From Oceanospirillaceae bacterium (GTDB lineage Bacteria; Pseudomonadota; Gammaproteobacteria; Pseudomonadales; Oceanobacteraceae), in the NCBI GenBank assembly GCA_002723385.1, contig PBNY01000051.1, forward strand, positions 1 through 64,000: a stretch of DNA of 64,000 nt, given 5' to 3'. Both the position numbers and the translations under genes were made by a program. Shown here piece by piece: positions 10,435 to 21,650 of the stretch. The notes under the pieces were generated by a model, which was not told the origin of the DNA, made no database searches, and was given only the letters and a program-made list of their open reading frames with translations. Position 1 is the stretch's first letter. Every line of letters starts with the position of its first letter.

Positions 10435-11424
10435 TCAGTTGGCAAACAGCGTCAGTGGCTCGTTGTAAAGAGCCGCCAGCTGTTCGCGCAGGGTCAGCAC
10501 ATGCTCAGACCAGAAGCGGTGCCCGTCCAGCCACGGGAAGGCCATGGGGAATGCCGGGTCTTCCCAGCGCTGACATAACCAGGCCGCGTATTTGATGATT
10601 CTGAGTGTACGCAGCGCCTCGATGTGGCGAAGTTCATCGTAGGGGAAGGGACGGAAGACCTCGTAGCCTTTGCGAATCGCATCCAGCTGGCTTCGTTGCT
10701 CATCCTGACTGCCGCTCAGCAACATCCAGATGTCTTGCATTGGCAGTCCCTGATAGCAGTCATCAAAGTCGACCAGATACAGCTGGTCATCACGCAGCAA
10801 CAGGTTGCCATTGTGCATGTCACCGTGCAGTCGGATATGGCGGTGCTGATCGGGGGGAAACTGCGCCTTCATGGTGGTCGCCAGATCCCGGATCAGACTT
10901 CGATACACATCGTTGTAATCAGGAGGCATCAGGCCGCTTTTCAACACCTGCTCAGCCCAGCCATCAAGATGATCGGCAGTACTTTGGGCTGGCCGATGTT
11001 GAAACGATTCCCAGCTGCCGACCTGATGGAGGCGGGCGACCCAGCGGCCAATCAGCTCCAGATCATCCAAACGAGTCAGTTCCGGAGCGTGTCCACCACG
11101 GCGAGGATAGACCGCAAAATAGAACCCCTGCCAATGGTGCAGGCTTTGGCCATGGATCACGAGTGGCGCGACGACAGGAATCTCTTCTTCTTGCAGTTGC
11201 AGGCAGAAGGCATGTTCCTCACGAATGGCCGCTGCAGACCAGCGATCCGGGCGATAAAACTTGGCAATGATCGGGACATCTTCTTCGATGCCAATTTGAT
11301 AGACCCGATTTTCATAGCTGTTTAACGCGATATTGCGTGCGTCACACAGGTAACCCAGTGATTCGATGGCGTCCATGACCGTTTCCGGGGTGAGCTGGGT
11401 ATAGGGGTGTTCTGAGTGGGTCAT
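10435..11424 (-). CDS. srkA: Stress response serine/threonine kinase A (YihE/SrkA)
   Basis: APH-like kinase motifs RLHGDMHNGNLLL and LVDFDDCYQG; SrkA-like length; start chosen at MTHSEH. Confidence 0.9.
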   Translation of the reverse strand: MTHSEHPYTQLTPETVMDAIESLGYLCDARNIALNSYENRVYQIGIEEDVPIIAKFYRPDRWSAAAIREEHAFCLQLQEEEIPVVAPLVIHGQSLHHWQGFYFAVYPRRGGHAPELTRLDDLELIGRWVARLHQVGSWESFQHRPAQSTADHLDGWAEQVLKSGLMPPDYNDVYRSLIRDLATTMKAQFPPDQHRHIRLHGDMHNGNLLLRDDQLYLVDFDDCYQGLPMQDIWMLLSGSQDEQRSQLDAIRKGYEVFRPFPYDELRHIEALRTLRIIKYAAWLCQRWEDPAFPMAFPWLDGHRFWSEHVLTLREQLAALYNEPLTLFAN

Positions 11425-11446
11425 TGGTATGTCCACGATCCTGAAG

Positions 11447-12211
11447 TTAACGCGCATTATGCCTCAGGAAACCTCGTGGTGGTGTGCGTGCGAGTGCCCA
11501 GACTCCAACAATACCAGCACCACGCTGTTTCAGGATGCGAGCGGCGGCTGCAGCGGTAGAACCTGTGGTCATGACGTCGTCAATTATCAGCAGGTGTTCA
11601 CCATGGAATTGCGCCTTCCCGGCGCGAAGTGTCTGGGACAGGTTTTGTCGACGTTCCCTGACCCCGAGGTGACGCTGATCCCGCGACCAGGATTTGGTCA
11701 GTGCCTGATGATAGATCGGGGTCTGAGTCTGTTGGCTGATTCGCCGTGCCAGCACCGCTGCCGGGTTATAACCGCGTTTCAGGCGTGTCCACCAGTGACT
11801 GGGGACATAGACCAGGCCATCAACGGAGGACAACGCCGGCGGAGGGGATTCCAGCATCAGCATGCTCAAGCGGGTGAGCCAGTGTTCCTGATGCTTGTCC
11901 TTTGCTGCTCGAATCCACAGGTCGATGGGGGGCTGAAACAGGAAGCGATAGTGGCTGTAATCGTAATCCGGCGGCTGAAGCTGGCACTTTTTGCAGCGTT
12001 GGTTGCGACCATACTGCTCAATGAAAAGCAGCGGTTCACTGCATTGGGAACACGACGGAGGCGGGTTCGGCAGTTCCCGATGGCAGGACGAGCACAAGAA
12101 CACGCGGTGCTGTTCATCCAGTGATCCCATACACAGTTCACAGCGGCAATCGGCGGTCAGTTGTTTCTTAAGGTGACGCCAGGTTTTCGACGTTAGAGTA
12201 GCAGAGCGCAT
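11447..12211 (-). CDS. comF: ComF family phosphoribosyltransferase-like protein
   Basis: N-terminal double CxxC zinc region; PRPP-binding motif LLIIDDVMTTGSTA. Confidence 0.88.
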   Translation of the reverse strand: MRSATLTSKTWRHLKKQLTADCRCELCMGSLDEQHRVFLCSSCHRELPNPPPSCSQCSEPLLFIEQYGRNQRCKKCQLQPPDYDYSHYRFLFQPPIDLWIRAAKDKHQEHWLTRLSMLMLESPPPALSSVDGLVYVPSHWWTRLKRGYNPAAVLARRISQQTQTPIYHQALTKSWSRDQRHLGVRERRQNLSQTLRAGKAQFHGEHLLIIDDVMTTGSTAAAAARILKQRGAGIVGVWALARTPPRGFLRHNAR

Positions 12212-12464
12212 TCGCTGGATTCCTTTTCCAGAACGGCAACATCCTGTCACCGGAAAGAGGCTTTTGTCCATGGCGGAAAGAGCCAATGAGAACCTGCCGC
12301 AAGTTGTAAAAATGTCACTGAATCTTGCTTGACTTTGTAAAAGTGCGAACGTATGTTTAAAACAGGTGTTTGAAATACTTTGCCTGACGCACAGACATCA
12401 CTCGTGCACCGGTACATCGATCCAAATAAAAAATGATGGCTGTTAAAGCCAAGAGGTATTCACC

Positions 12465-14276
12465 ATGCCAGATTACAAAGCTCCCCTGCGCGAAATTAAA
12501 TTCATCACCAATGAACTGCTGGATTGGCCGTCTCACTACGCCAGTCTGCCTGCTTATGCTGACGTGGCCACGCCGGATATGGTTGATGCCATCGTGGCGG
12601 AAGGCGCCCGCTTTTGTGAGCAGGAACTGGCCCCGCTGAACCGCACGGGTGATATGGAAGGCTGTGTTCGTAACGAAGAAGACGGCTCGGTAAAAACGCC
12701 AACCGGTTTTAAAGAAGCGTACTCCAAATTTGTGGAGGGCGGCTGGCCTTCGCTGGCGCATGACCCGGAACACGGTGGTCAGGGCTTGCCAGAGTCTCTG
12801 GGCATCATCATGTCTGAAATGGTCGGCAGTGCGAACTGGTCATGGGGCATGTATCCGGGTCTGTCTCACGGTGCCATGAACACCATTGATCTGCACGGCA
12901 CGCAGGAACAGAAAGAAACCTTCCTGACCAAGCTGGTGAGCGGCGAATGGACTGGCACCATGTGTCTGACTGAACCGCATTGTGGTTCTGACCTGGGTAT
13001 CCTGAAGAGCAAGGCCGAGCCAAATGCCGACGGCTCTTACAGCGTGACCGGCACCAAGATCTTTATCTCTGCGGGTGAACACGATATGGCCGAGAACATC
13101 GTCCACATCGTATTGGCTCGTCTGCCAGGTGCACCGGAAGGTACCAAGGGCATCTCGTTGTTCATCGTACCAAAGCACCTGCCGAACGAAGACGGTACAG
13201 CCGGTGAACGCAACGCCGTGAGCTGCGGTTCTCTGGAACACAAGATGGGCATCCATGGCAACGCGACCTGTGTGATGAACTTCGATGGTGCCAAAGGCTG
13301 GTTGATTGGCCCGGAGAACAAGGGCCTGAATTGCATGTTCACCTTTATGAACACGGCTCGCATCGGTACTGCCCTGCAGGGTACGTCGGCCATGGAAGCT
13401 TCCTACCAGGGTGCATTGGCGTACGCGAAAGAGCGTTTGGCCATGCGCTCCCTGACAGGACCGAAAGCACCTGAGAAAGCCGCCGACCCAATCATCGTTC
13501 ATCCGGATGTTCGTCGTATGCTGCTGACTCAGAAAGCACTGAACGAAGCCGGTCGTGCGCTGGTGTACTTTGCAGCGCAGCAGAACGACATTGTTAAAGT
13601 GGCAGAGTCGGAAGAAGAGCGTAAGCAAGCCGATGAGTTGCTGAGCTTCCTGACTCCAATTGCCAAGGCGTTCCTGACCGAAGCCGGCTGTGAAGCCACC
13701 AACCTGGGTATGCAGGTGTACGGTGGTCATGGTTTCATTGCGGAATGGGGCATGGAGCAGCTGGTACGTGATACACGTATCGCGACGATATACGAAGGCA
13801 CCACTGGCATCCAGGCGCTTGACCTGCTCGGCCGTAAGGTACTGATGACCCAGGGAGCCAGCCTGCGTACTTTCACCAAGATCGTCCACAAGTTCTGTAA
13901 GGCCGAATCCGGTAACAAGGCCATTGCTGGTCTGATCAAGCCGCTGAACAAGATCAACAAGGAATGGGGCGACGTGACCATGAAGATCGGCATGTCGGCG
14001 ATGAAGAATCGCGACGCGGTTGGTGCGGCTTCGGTGGATTACCTGATGTACTCCGGTTATATCGTAATGGGTTACTTCTGGGCTGAGATGGCCAAGGTTG
14101 CTCACGAGCAGTTGGCTGCCGGTACGACCGAGGAAGATTTCTACAAGGCCAAGATTGCCACGGCGAACTTCTACTTCAATCGTATTTTGCCGCGTACCCA
14201 GTCGCACGCTGCGGCCATGTTGGCTGGTCCGGGTTCTGTGATGGACATTACCGAAGAGCAGTTGGCTGTTCTCTGA
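12465..14276 (+). CDS. Acyl-CoA dehydrogenase (large, with C-terminal domain)
   Basis: 603 aa; MCLTEPHCGSDLG, QVYGGHGFIAEWGMEQLVRDTRIATIYEGTTGIQALDLLGRK. Confidence 0.93.
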   Translation: MPDYKAPLREIKFITNELLDWPSHYASLPAYADVATPDMVDAIVAEGARFCEQELAPLNRTGDMEGCVRNEEDGSVKTPTGFKEAYSKFVEGGWPSLAHDPEHGGQGLPESLGIIMSEMVGSANWSWGMYPGLSHGAMNTIDLHGTQEQKETFLTKLVSGEWTGTMCLTEPHCGSDLGILKSKAEPNADGSYSVTGTKIFISAGEHDMAENIVHIVLARLPGAPEGTKGISLFIVPKHLPNEDGTAGERNAVSCGSLEHKMGIHGNATCVMNFDGAKGWLIGPENKGLNCMFTFMNTARIGTALQGTSAMEASYQGALAYAKERLAMRSLTGPKAPEKAADPIIVHPDVRRMLLTQKALNEAGRALVYFAAQQNDIVKVAESEEERKQADELLSFLTPIAKAFLTEAGCEATNLGMQVYGGHGFIAEWGMEQLVRDTRIATIYEGTTGIQALDLLGRKVLMTQGASLRTFTKIVHKFCKAESGNKAIAGLIKPLNKINKEWGDVTMKIGMSAMKNRDAVGAASVDYLMYSGYIVMGYFWAEMAKVAHEQLAAGTTEEDFYKAKIATANFYFNRILPRTQSHAAAMLAGPGSVMDITEEQLAVL

Positions 14277-14294
14277 CAGGCCTGCTTTCGGTAC

Positions 14295-14331
14295 AAAAAA
14301 AGAGCCGCAATATGCGGCTCTTTTTTTTGCC
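14295..14331 (+). terminator. Rho-independent terminator after acyl-CoA dehydrogenase (possibly bidirectional)
   Basis: AAAAAAAGAGCCGCA-atA-TGCGGCTCTTTTTTTT hairpin with U-run. Confidence 0.9.
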
Positions 14332-14369
14332 AGATTACTGGTGTGGTAATCTGGCGAACGGCTCAGTGA

Positions 14370-14729
14370 TCAGAGGGTTTCCGGAACACTGGTGGCGCGA
14401 CGATTTTTGTCGACACGCTTTTCATGAATTTTTCGAATTTTGCGATGTGCCTTGTCAAATGCATCACGGACAGCAACGTACATATTTTCATGATCGGAGT
14501 TGTCGTGATTGTCGTGGGTAATAGCAACGGTCTCACCGGGTAGCCCGACTTCCAGAGATACGTGAGCCAGTCGGCCCTTGTAACTGTGATTGTGCGGCAT
14601 GGCGACAACGGCACGAATACCGGTGATGTCGTCAAACACGGAGGTAAGCTTGTCGGCTTTTTCGCGGATTTGTTGTTCTACTGCATCGGAATGCTCGATA
14701 TCACGAAAGCTGATTGCCAGACCTTTCAT
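14370..14729 (-). CDS. HPF/RaiA family ribosome-associated protein
   Basis: 119 aa; YKGRLAHVSLEVGLPGETVAITHDN... and VRDAFDKAHRKIRKIHEKR features of HPF/RaiA. Confidence 0.8.
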   Translation of the reverse strand: MKGLAISFRDIEHSDAVEQQIREKADKLTSVFDDITGIRAVVAMPHNHSYKGRLAHVSLEVGLPGETVAITHDNHDNSDHENMYVAVRDAFDKAHRKIRKIHEKRVDKNRRATSVPETL

Positions 14730-14974
14730 AAACGCTCCTTAATCAATGTGCATTAGGCCACGCTGCCAAACGCGCGGAAAAGAGCCACTATTCACAGTGA
14801 TCGGTTAACCGGCGACGCTTGCCAGACCAGTTGTTCAGCACAGCTGGTAACTTCAGATTACATGAAGCTGTCACAACGTCAAACATGGATCTGTAACATT
14901 GATGTGATTTTTAGAGGTGTGGCACAGGCAATGACACACTCCTTGACCCCGAACAGGTTTGGTGTGTGTTAGTC

Positions 14975-15149
14975 TGGACTTGCTGTTACCAACGGGTGTA
15001 AGCCGTTGGCGTTGGATAGTGAATCACTCGTTAGAGGTCAGGATGTCATCGGGCGGTAACCCATGAGCCTTCAGGGCGGATGGATGAATGGGTATCCCGG
15101 ACAAAGTGGGCAAATCATAAGGCCGGAAAGGATCAGGTAACCGAATTAC
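14975..15149 (+). ncRNA. Putative structured 5' leader or sRNA, GGA-rich
   Basis: Perfect hairpin CCAACGG-GTGTAAG-CCGTTGG at 14989-15009; TTGACC -35-like element at 14943; seven GGA triplets in the next ~140 nt; non-coding gap upstream of the HAD gene. Confidence 0.3.
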
Positions 15150-15836
15150 ATGCAGGTATACGACGTCAAACTGGTGTTCTTTGATCTGGATGATTCACTC
15201 ATCAACAAAGACGCCAACAGTTTGTGGATCAAATGGCGATTTCGTCATGAACACTGGGCGCTGGTGGAAGCGACCCAGGCGTTGGCGTCCCTGTATCATG
15301 CCTACAAGCGTGGCAAGGTCACTCACTGGCGTTTGTCCCAGTATTACCGCACCCGTACCCGTGGAATGAACCTGAAAGAGTACGATCACATGGTGCAGCG
15401 TTTTTTCAAGGAACGCGGCCATCTTCACATGTATCCTCAAGCGCACTCCCTGCTTTATGCCTATCAGACCCGAGATGTCGAACGTGTGATGATCACCGGA
15501 GCCGACGAGTGCGTTGCCAGGGTTTATGCGGAAGCGTTTGGGATCGAACATGTGATCAGTAATCGCCTGCGCGTGGTTGCCGATCGTATTGTCGGACTGG
15601 AACATCCGCTCTGTTACGGCCCCGGCAAAGTGGGCCTGGCCGAAGAGTTCCTGAACCAGCGTGGTCTGACGTTTGATGACACGGCTTTCTACACGGACAG
15701 TCACGCCGATTTGCCCTTGCTGGAGAAGGTTCGCCAACCAGTAGTGCTTAATCCGAACGATTTTCTGCGTGAGACTGCCGTTGAACGTGACTGGCCAATT
15801 CTTGACTGGCGTCTTGCCGACAACGATGGTGAATAA
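15150..15836 (+). CDS. HAD-IB family phosphatase
   Basis: 228 aa; motif I FFDLDDSL, VMITGADE, DDTAFYTDSHADLPLL. Confidence 0.88.
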   Translation: MQVYDVKLVFFDLDDSLINKDANSLWIKWRFRHEHWALVEATQALASLYHAYKRGKVTHWRLSQYYRTRTRGMNLKEYDHMVQRFFKERGHLHMYPQAHSLLYAYQTRDVERVMITGADECVARVYAEAFGIEHVISNRLRVVADRIVGLEHPLCYGPGKVGLAEEFLNQRGLTFDDTAFYTDSHADLPLLEKVRQPVVLNPNDFLRETAVERDWPILDWRLADNDGE

Positions 15837-16020
15837 CGCCGGTTTTTCCCTTCTCTGTGCTCTGGTATAGTCCGGCCTGTTTTTCCAATAAAACTGGAGC
15901 TTGTGGTGTATTTCCTGTTAGACCGCCCAGGCCAGCGAGGGCAATTGCTGGTTCGTCGATGGTGCTGAAGCGTTTGTTGCCCAATTTCAACGAAGCGTTT
16001 TCATCGACAGGATTCATACT

Positions 16021-17505
16021 ATGACGCCACAAGAATTTTCTGCCCTGATTGAACAGGGTTACAACCGCATTCCGGTTGCTCGCCAGGTTCTGGCAGACAT
16101 CGATACTCCCCTCAGTACTTTTCTGAAGCTGGCTGCCCAGCCCTACACCTACTTGTTCGAATCGGTTCAGGGCGGTGAAAAGTGGGGCCGTTATTCCATC
16201 ATTGGTTTGCCTGCCTCTCGTGTGATCAAGGTCTTTGGCCATCGCGTTGTGACGGAAGAGTCCGGCGAGGTGGTTTCCGAAGTTGAGGTCGCTGATCCGC
16301 TGAATTACGTCACCGAGATCCAGCAATCCTACAAGGTTGCTGATGTTGACGGGTTGCCGCGTTTTCAGGGCGGCCTGGTGGGCTACTTCGGTTACGACAC
16401 CGTTCGCTATATTGAACCTCGTCTGGCCGAGACCTGCCCCAAGGATGAATTGGATACACCCGATATTCTGTTGATGGTGTCGGAAGAGGTCGTTGTATTC
16501 GATAACCTCAGCGGCAAGCTGCATCTGATCGTTCTGGCTGATACCACGCAGGACAATGCACTGGACGTGGCAAACGCGCGTTTGCAGGGGCTGCGTGAGC
16601 AGTTGCGTCAGACCTATCAGGGTGACGTTAACCAGTCGATTGATAACCCTCGTGAAGTACAGGAAGACGATTTCCAGTCGTTGTTTGGTGCTGACGAATT
16701 CCGTGATGCGGTCAGTCAAATCAAGGAATACGTGCTGGCCGGTGACATCATGCAGTGCGTACTGTCGCAGCGCATGCAGGTGCCGTTCAGTGGTAATCCG
16801 GTCAATATCTATCGTGCTCTGCGTACCTTGAACCCCTCTCCGTACATGTATTGCCTGAATCTGGGGGATTTTCATGTGGTGGGTTCTTCGCCGGAGATTT
16901 TGGCCCGTCTCGAAGATGGCGTTGTCACCGTGCGGCCGATTGCCGGAACGCGCAAGCGTGGCCTGACCGAAGCCGATGATCAGGCGTTGGAAAAAGAGTT
17001 ACTGGAAGATCCGAAGGAAATCGCCGAACACCTGATGCTGATCGATCTGGGCCGTAACGACGTCGGTCGTGTGGCCAGGACCGGCAAGGTTGAATTGACG
17101 GAGCAAATGGTCGTTGAACGCTACAGCCATGTGATGCACATCGTCTCCAACGTCAATGGCGAAGTGAAAGACGGCATTACGGCCATGGATGTAATGCGCG
17201 CCGCTCATCCTGCTGGCACCCTGAGTGGTGCTCCCAAAATCCGCGCGATGGAAATCATCGATCAGCTGGAAAGCACCAAGCGCGGTGTCTATGGCGGTGC
17301 GGTGGGGTATCTGAGCTGGAACGGCAACATGGATACGGCCATCGCTATTCGTACTGCTGTGATCAAGGATGGCATCCTGAATATTCAGGCCGGTGCTGGC
17401 ATTGTGGCCGATTCTGATCCCGAAATGGAATGGCAGGAAACCCTGAACAAGGGCCGCGCCATGTTCCGCGCCGTTGCCATGGCAGAAGCCGGGTTAGACC
17501 AGTAG
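16021..17505 (+). CDS. trpE: Anthranilate synthase component I
   Basis: 494 aa; [52 protein letters not shown]. Confidence 0.97.
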   Translation: MTPQEFSALIEQGYNRIPVARQVLADIDTPLSTFLKLAAQPYTYLFESVQGGEKWGRYSIIGLPASRVIKVFGHRVVTEESGEVVSEVEVADPLNYVTEIQQSYKVADVDGLPRFQGGLVGYFGYDTVRYIEPRLAETCPKDELDTPDILLMVSEEVVVFDNLSGKLHLIVLADTTQDNALDVANARLQGLREQLRQTYQGDVNQSIDNPREVQEDDFQSLFGADEFRDAVSQIKEYVLAGDIMQCVLSQRMQVPFSGNPVNIYRALRTLNPSPYMYCLNLGDFHVVGSSPEILARLEDGVVTVRPIAGTRKRGLTEADDQALEKELLEDPKEIAEHLMLIDLGRNDVGRVARTGKVELTEQMVVERYSHVMHIVSNVNGEVKDGITAMDVMRAAHPAGTLSGAPKIRAMEIIDQLESTKRGVYGGAVGYLSWNGNMDTAIAIRTAVIKDGILNIQAGAGIVADSDPEMEWQETLNKGRAMFRAVAMAEAGLDQ

Positions 17506-17629
17506 CACAGCCCAAACAGAAAGCTGGTCGACATCGGTGGTAGACGTCCCAATAACAATAATCCACCATCACATTATCTGAGCAGCCGGTGTGGGCGGCT
17601 GCCACTCGTAATTCAGGCGGACAGGCTAC

Positions 17630-18217
17630 ATGCTTTTGATGATTGATAACTACGACTCGTTCACCTACAACGTCGTGCAGTACTTTGCCGAGTTGGGTGC
17701 GGATGTTCGGGTCTATCGGAATGACGAAATCACACTGGAGCAGATAGAACAGCTGGCACCCGAACGGTTGGTGATTTCACCGGGGCCTTGCAGCCCTGAC
17801 GAAGCCGGTATTTCGACTGCTGCAATCAGACACTTTGCCGGAAAGGTACCGATTCTGGGTATTTGTCTGGGACACCAGTCCATTGGACAGGTATTCGGCG
17901 GTCGTATTGTAAGAGCTGGACAGGTGATGCACGGCAAGTTGTCCGATATTCACCATACCAGTCAGGGCGTCTTCACAGGATTGAGCAATCCGTACAAGGC
18001 AACCCGCTATCACTCACTGGTGGTGGAAAAAGAAAGCCTGCCAGACTGCTTTGAAATCACCGCCTGGACTGAAAACCCGGATGGTTCCATGGAAGAAATC
18101 ATGGGCATTCGCCACAAAGAGCTGGCTGTTGAGGGGGTTCAGTTTCACCCGGAATCTATCTTGACTGAACATGGCCATCAATTGCTGAAAAACTTCCTGG
18201 AAACCGGTTTGAACTGA
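17630..18217 (+). CDS. trpG: Anthranilate synthase component II (glutamine amidotransferase)
   Basis: 195 aa; [36 protein letters not shown]. Confidence 0.97.
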   Translation: MLLMIDNYDSFTYNVVQYFAELGADVRVYRNDEITLEQIEQLAPERLVISPGPCSPDEAGISTAAIRHFAGKVPILGICLGHQSIGQVFGGRIVRAGQVMHGKLSDIHHTSQGVFTGLSNPYKATRYHSLVVEKESLPDCFEITAWTENPDGSMEEIMGIRHKELAVEGVQFHPESILTEHGHQLLKNFLETGLN

Positions 18218-18229
18218 TCTGGAGATCTT

Positions 18230-19276
18230 ATGGATATTCGTACTGCGCTTGCCAGCGTTGTTGAAGGGCACAATCTGAGCACAGATCAGATGACCGCCGT
18301 AATGCGAGACATCATGACCGGGCAGTGTGACGATGCCCAGATTGGTGCATTTCTGGTTGCGTTGAGAATGAAAGGCGAGACCATCGACGAGATCGTTGGT
18401 GCGGTAAAGGTGATGAGAGAGCTGGTCAGTGGTGTTGCAGTGCATCCCCATCACGCTGTCGATATCGTAGGCACGGGCGGGGACGGCGCCAATCTGTTTA
18501 ACGTTTCGACGGCATCTTCCTTCATTGTCGCTGCCGCAGGTGGAAAAGTGGCCAAACACGGAAATCGTGGAGTTTCCAGCAGTTCTGGCAGTGCCGATTT
18601 ACTGGAGGCGGCTGGCGTTAACCTGATGCTGAACTCCGATCAGGTCGCCCGTTGCATTGAAGAGCTGGGTGTGGGCTTTATGTTCGCCCCTCAGCATCAC
18701 AGCGCCATGAAACACGCGATCGGTGCTCGCAAGTCGCTGGGATTGCGCACCGTGTTTAATGTGCTGGGTCCTTTGACCAATCCAGCCGGTGTGCCCAACC
18801 AGTTGATCGGTGTGTACTCGGCTGATCTGGTTCGTCCGATTGCTGAAGTGCTGCAGCGTTTGAATGCCGGCCACGTTCTGGTTGTGCATTCGGATGACGG
18901 GCTGGATGAGATCAGTATTGCGGCGCCAACGACGGCCTGTGAACTCTACATGGGCGAAGTTCGCGATATCGTGATCAAGCCGGAAGATGTGGGCATTGAA
19001 ACCACGTCTCTGGAAGGCCTGTCGGTGAACAGCGCTGAAGAAAGCCTTGCATTGATTCAGGATGCGCTGGGCAAACGCAAAACCGATGCGGGCCAGAAAG
19101 CGGCGGATATGCTGGCGTTGAACGCCGGTGCTGCGATCTATGTTGCTGGTTTGGCGCTGAACATGCGCGATGGTGTTAGCATGGCGCAGGATGCTATTTA
19201 CTCGGGTCTGGCGCTTGAAAAAATGAACGAACTGGCCAGTTTCTCGACCTATCTGAAAGACGCCGCCGCTCAATAA
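18230..19276 (+). CDS. trpD: Anthranilate phosphoribosyltransferase
   Basis: 348 aa; [38 protein letters not shown]. Confidence 0.97.
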   Translation: MDIRTALASVVEGHNLSTDQMTAVMRDIMTGQCDDAQIGAFLVALRMKGETIDEIVGAVKVMRELVSGVAVHPHHAVDIVGTGGDGANLFNVSTASSFIVAAAGGKVAKHGNRGVSSSSGSADLLEAAGVNLMLNSDQVARCIEELGVGFMFAPQHHSAMKHAIGARKSLGLRTVFNVLGPLTNPAGVPNQLIGVYSADLVRPIAEVLQRLNAGHVLVVHSDDGLDEISIAAPTTACELYMGEVRDIVIKPEDVGIETTSLEGLSVNSAEESLALIQDALGKRKTDAGQKAADMLALNAGAAIYVAGLALNMRDGVSMAQDAIYSGLALEKMNELASFSTYLKDAAAQ

Positions 19277-19334
19277 CCTGATTTACTAGCAGACCGTGCT
19301 GTCATTTCGGCACTGTCTGCCTTCTGGAATTCCC

Positions 19335-20138
19335 ATGACTGATACACCCACTGTCCTCAAAAAAATTCTTGCGACCAAGGCAGAAGAGATTCAGCAACGT
19401 TCTGCTGTTCGTGCCTTGAACGAACTGAATGCCATGGCACGTGATCGTGACGCTGGCGAATTGCGCGGTTTTTACCGTTCCATGTGCGCTCGTATCGAAG
19501 CTGGTGACCCGGCTGTCATTGCCGAGATCAAAAAGGCTTCTCCGTCCAAAGGTGTGTTGCGAGAAAACTTCCAGCCTGAAGCGATCGCTGAGTCGTACCA
19601 GCAAGGTGGGGCGGCCTGTTTGTCTGTTCTGACCGATGCCCAGTACTTTCAGGGCCATGAGGACTATCTGATTGCTGCGCGTGCCGCCTGCGACCTGCCG
19701 GTTATTCGCAAGGATTTTCTGGTTGATCCATACCAGATTGCCGAAGCGCGTTTGCTCAATGCGGATTGTGTGTTGTTGATTGTGGCAGCCCTGTCACGCA
19801 TGCAGCTTCAGGATCTCGAAGGATATGCTCATGAGCTGGGTATGGATGTGCTGGTGGAAGTGCATGATGCCGAGGAGCTGGAATCCGCATTGACATTGAA
19901 AACGCCATTATTGGGCATTAATAACCGCAATTTGCACACCTTTGATGTGACTCTGGATACCACCTTCGGTTTGCTGGACAAAATCGCAGATGATCGTCTG
20001 CTGGTTACTGAGAGTGGCATCCTGACTCGCGACGACGTTGACGTGATGCGTGAGCGTAATGTGAATGCGTTTCTGGTTGGTGAAGCCTTTATGCGTGCAG
20101 AAGATCCGGGTCAGGCTTTGCAAGAGTTGTTCTACTGA
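19335..20138 (+). CDS. trpC: Indole-3-glycerol phosphate synthase
   Basis: Start moved to M14 ([15 protein letters not shown]); [29 protein letters not shown]. Confidence 0.96.
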   Translation: MTDTPTVLKKILATKAEEIQQRSAVRALNELNAMARDRDAGELRGFYRSMCARIEAGDPAVIAEIKKASPSKGVLRENFQPEAIAESYQQGGAACLSVLTDAQYFQGHEDYLIAARAACDLPVIRKDFLVDPYQIAEARLLNADCVLLIVAALSRMQLQDLEGYAHELGMDVLVEVHDAEELESALTLKTPLLGINNRNLHTFDVTLDTTFGLLDKIADDRLLVTESGILTRDDVDVMRERNVNAFLVGEAFMRAEDPGQALQELFY

Positions 20139-20164
20139 CTCTCAGTCACACTTGTACCGAAACC

Positions 20165-20195
20165 AAAAAGGATGCCGAACAAGCATCCTTTTTTT
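20165..20195 (+). terminator. Rho-independent terminator after trpC
   Basis: AAAAAGGATGC-CGAACAA-GCATCCTTTTTTT. Confidence 0.9.
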
Positions 20196-20249
20196 GTTTT
20201 CTGCAGTACGGCTGATCGTCTACAGCGGCTATTGAGCAGCGGGCAAAGG

Positions 20250-20888
20250 CTAGCGGGTACCGTACACCACCATGGTTTTACCTTTCACGGACACCAGACC
20301 ACTGTCTTCAAGGTCTTTCAGTACCCGTCCCACCATTTCTCGTGAGCAGCCAACGATACGACCGATTTCCTGACGCGTGATCTTGATTTGCATACCATCA
20401 GGATGCGTCATCGCATCAGGTTCTTTACTGAGCTCAAGCAGGGTACGAGCCACCCGACCGGTCACGTCCATAAACACCAGATCACCGGCTTTGCGGGTTG
20501 TATGGCTCAGGCGGTTGGCCATCTGACGGAACAGGCGGAACATCAAGGACGGGTTTTTATGCACCAGTTCCTCGAATTTGGTGTAGCTGATTTCGGCTAC
20601 TTCACACTCTGTTTTGGACTTGACCCAGGCGGTACGAGGCTTGTGCTCGTCGTCAAACAGGCCCATTTCCCCGAAGAAATCCCCCGGATTCAGGTAAGCC
20701 ATGATCATATCCCGGCCATCATCGTCTTCAATGATAACGCTGACGGAACCTTTGATCAGATAATACAGGGTATTACTTTCTTCACCGGCGTAAATCAGCG
20801 TGCTGCGCGCAGGATAACGGCGTCGGTGGCAATGCGACAAAAGGTCTTCCAGATATGGGTCCTTCTGCGGAGGTCTAACCAAGCTCAT
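20250..20888 (-). CDS. crp: cAMP receptor protein (Crp/Vfr)
   Basis: 212 aa; cNMP domain [37 protein letters not shown], Vfr-like [13 protein letters not shown]. Confidence 0.95.
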   Translation of the reverse strand: MSLVRPPQKDPYLEDLLSHCHRRRYPARSTLIYAGEESNTLYYLIKGSVSVIIEDDDGRDMIMAYLNPGDFFGEMGLFDDEHKPRTAWVKSKTECEVAEISYTKFEELVHKNPSLMFRLFRQMANRLSHTTRKAGDLVFMDVTGRVARTLLELSKEPDAMTHPDGMQIKITRQEIGRIVGCSREMVGRVLKDLEDSGLVSVKGKTMVVYGTR

Positions 20889-21173
20889 AATATTGGGCTT
20901 CCAGTCCTGTACTTCATCGATTATTGCTCAATTGAGCTAACAGTAAAATACTAAGTCAACGGTGTGTCACTTAGCGACATTTTTTTTAAGGAATTGTGCA
21001 CTGGAAGGACAATATGTCGCAGTGGCACAAATTTTCATCGGCATTGGCGAGCCGCATTGACGTTTATCGGCCAAAATGAATGATTGGCTGAAAAATAGCG
21101 TCTGTCCCGGATTCTACGGGTAAGGCAAGGTGTGATAATCTCGCCGCCCGTTTCAACACAGAGTGAGTTGGTT

Positions 21174-21605
21174 ATGAAAGCGACGGTCAAGTGGGTCGAC
21201 AATGCAATGTTTCTTGGGGAGTCCGGTAGCGGTCACGCTGTTGTGATGGACGGGCCTGAAGATCACGGTGGCCGCAACATGGGTGTTCGCCCGATGGAAA
21301 TGTTGCTGCTGGGCCTTGGCGGCTGCACCAGCTTTGATGTCATGAGCATTCTGCAGAAACAGCGTCAGGCGGTTACGGATTGTGTTGCCAATATCGAGGC
21401 CGAGCGAGCCGATGCTGTCCCCGCTGTATTTACCAAAATACACGTTCATTTTGTCGTCACTGGCACGAGCTTGAAAACGTCGCTGGTTGAGCGTGCCGTT
21501 AAGCTGTCGGCTGAAAAATACTGTTCCGCGTCCATTATGCTGGAGCAGGGCGGTGTTGAAGTCAGCCACAGCGTGGAAATTGTAGATAATGAGTCAGATA
21601 ACTGA
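21174..21605 (+). CDS. OsmC family protein (YhfA-like)
   Basis: MRPMEMLLLGLGGCTSFDVM and KYCSASIML OsmC motifs; divergent from crp, as is typical. Confidence 0.9.
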   Translation: MKATVKWVDNAMFLGESGSGHAVVMDGPEDHGGRNMGVRPMEMLLLGLGGCTSFDVMSILQKQRQAVTDCVANIEAERADAVPAVFTKIHVHFVVTGTSLKTSLVERAVKLSAEKYCSASIMLEQGGVEVSHSVEIVDNESDN

Positions 21606-21650
21606 CTTTCTGGTTTTTCCTGGCCTTGGGCCAATCAAGAGGATCCGCTA

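Noticed and set aside
12840-14207. 455 aa antisense ORF over the acyl-CoA dehydrogenase
   Set aside because: Exact antisense of a strongly supported gene; composition reflects codon bias of the opposite strand; no RBS or recognisable family.
14975-15149. Known riboswitch (c-di-GMP, TPP, cobalamin)
   Set aside because: I could not find the core conserved motifs of these classes; kept only as an unassigned structured-RNA candidate.
15905-15969. Classical trp leader peptide
   Set aside because: Only one Trp codon at the end of a GTG-start ORF and no downstream terminator hairpin with U-run.
15748-16875. 375 aa antisense ORF over trpE and the HAD 3' end
   Set aside because: Antisense to well-supported trpE; no protein-like domain; treated as codon-bias artefact.
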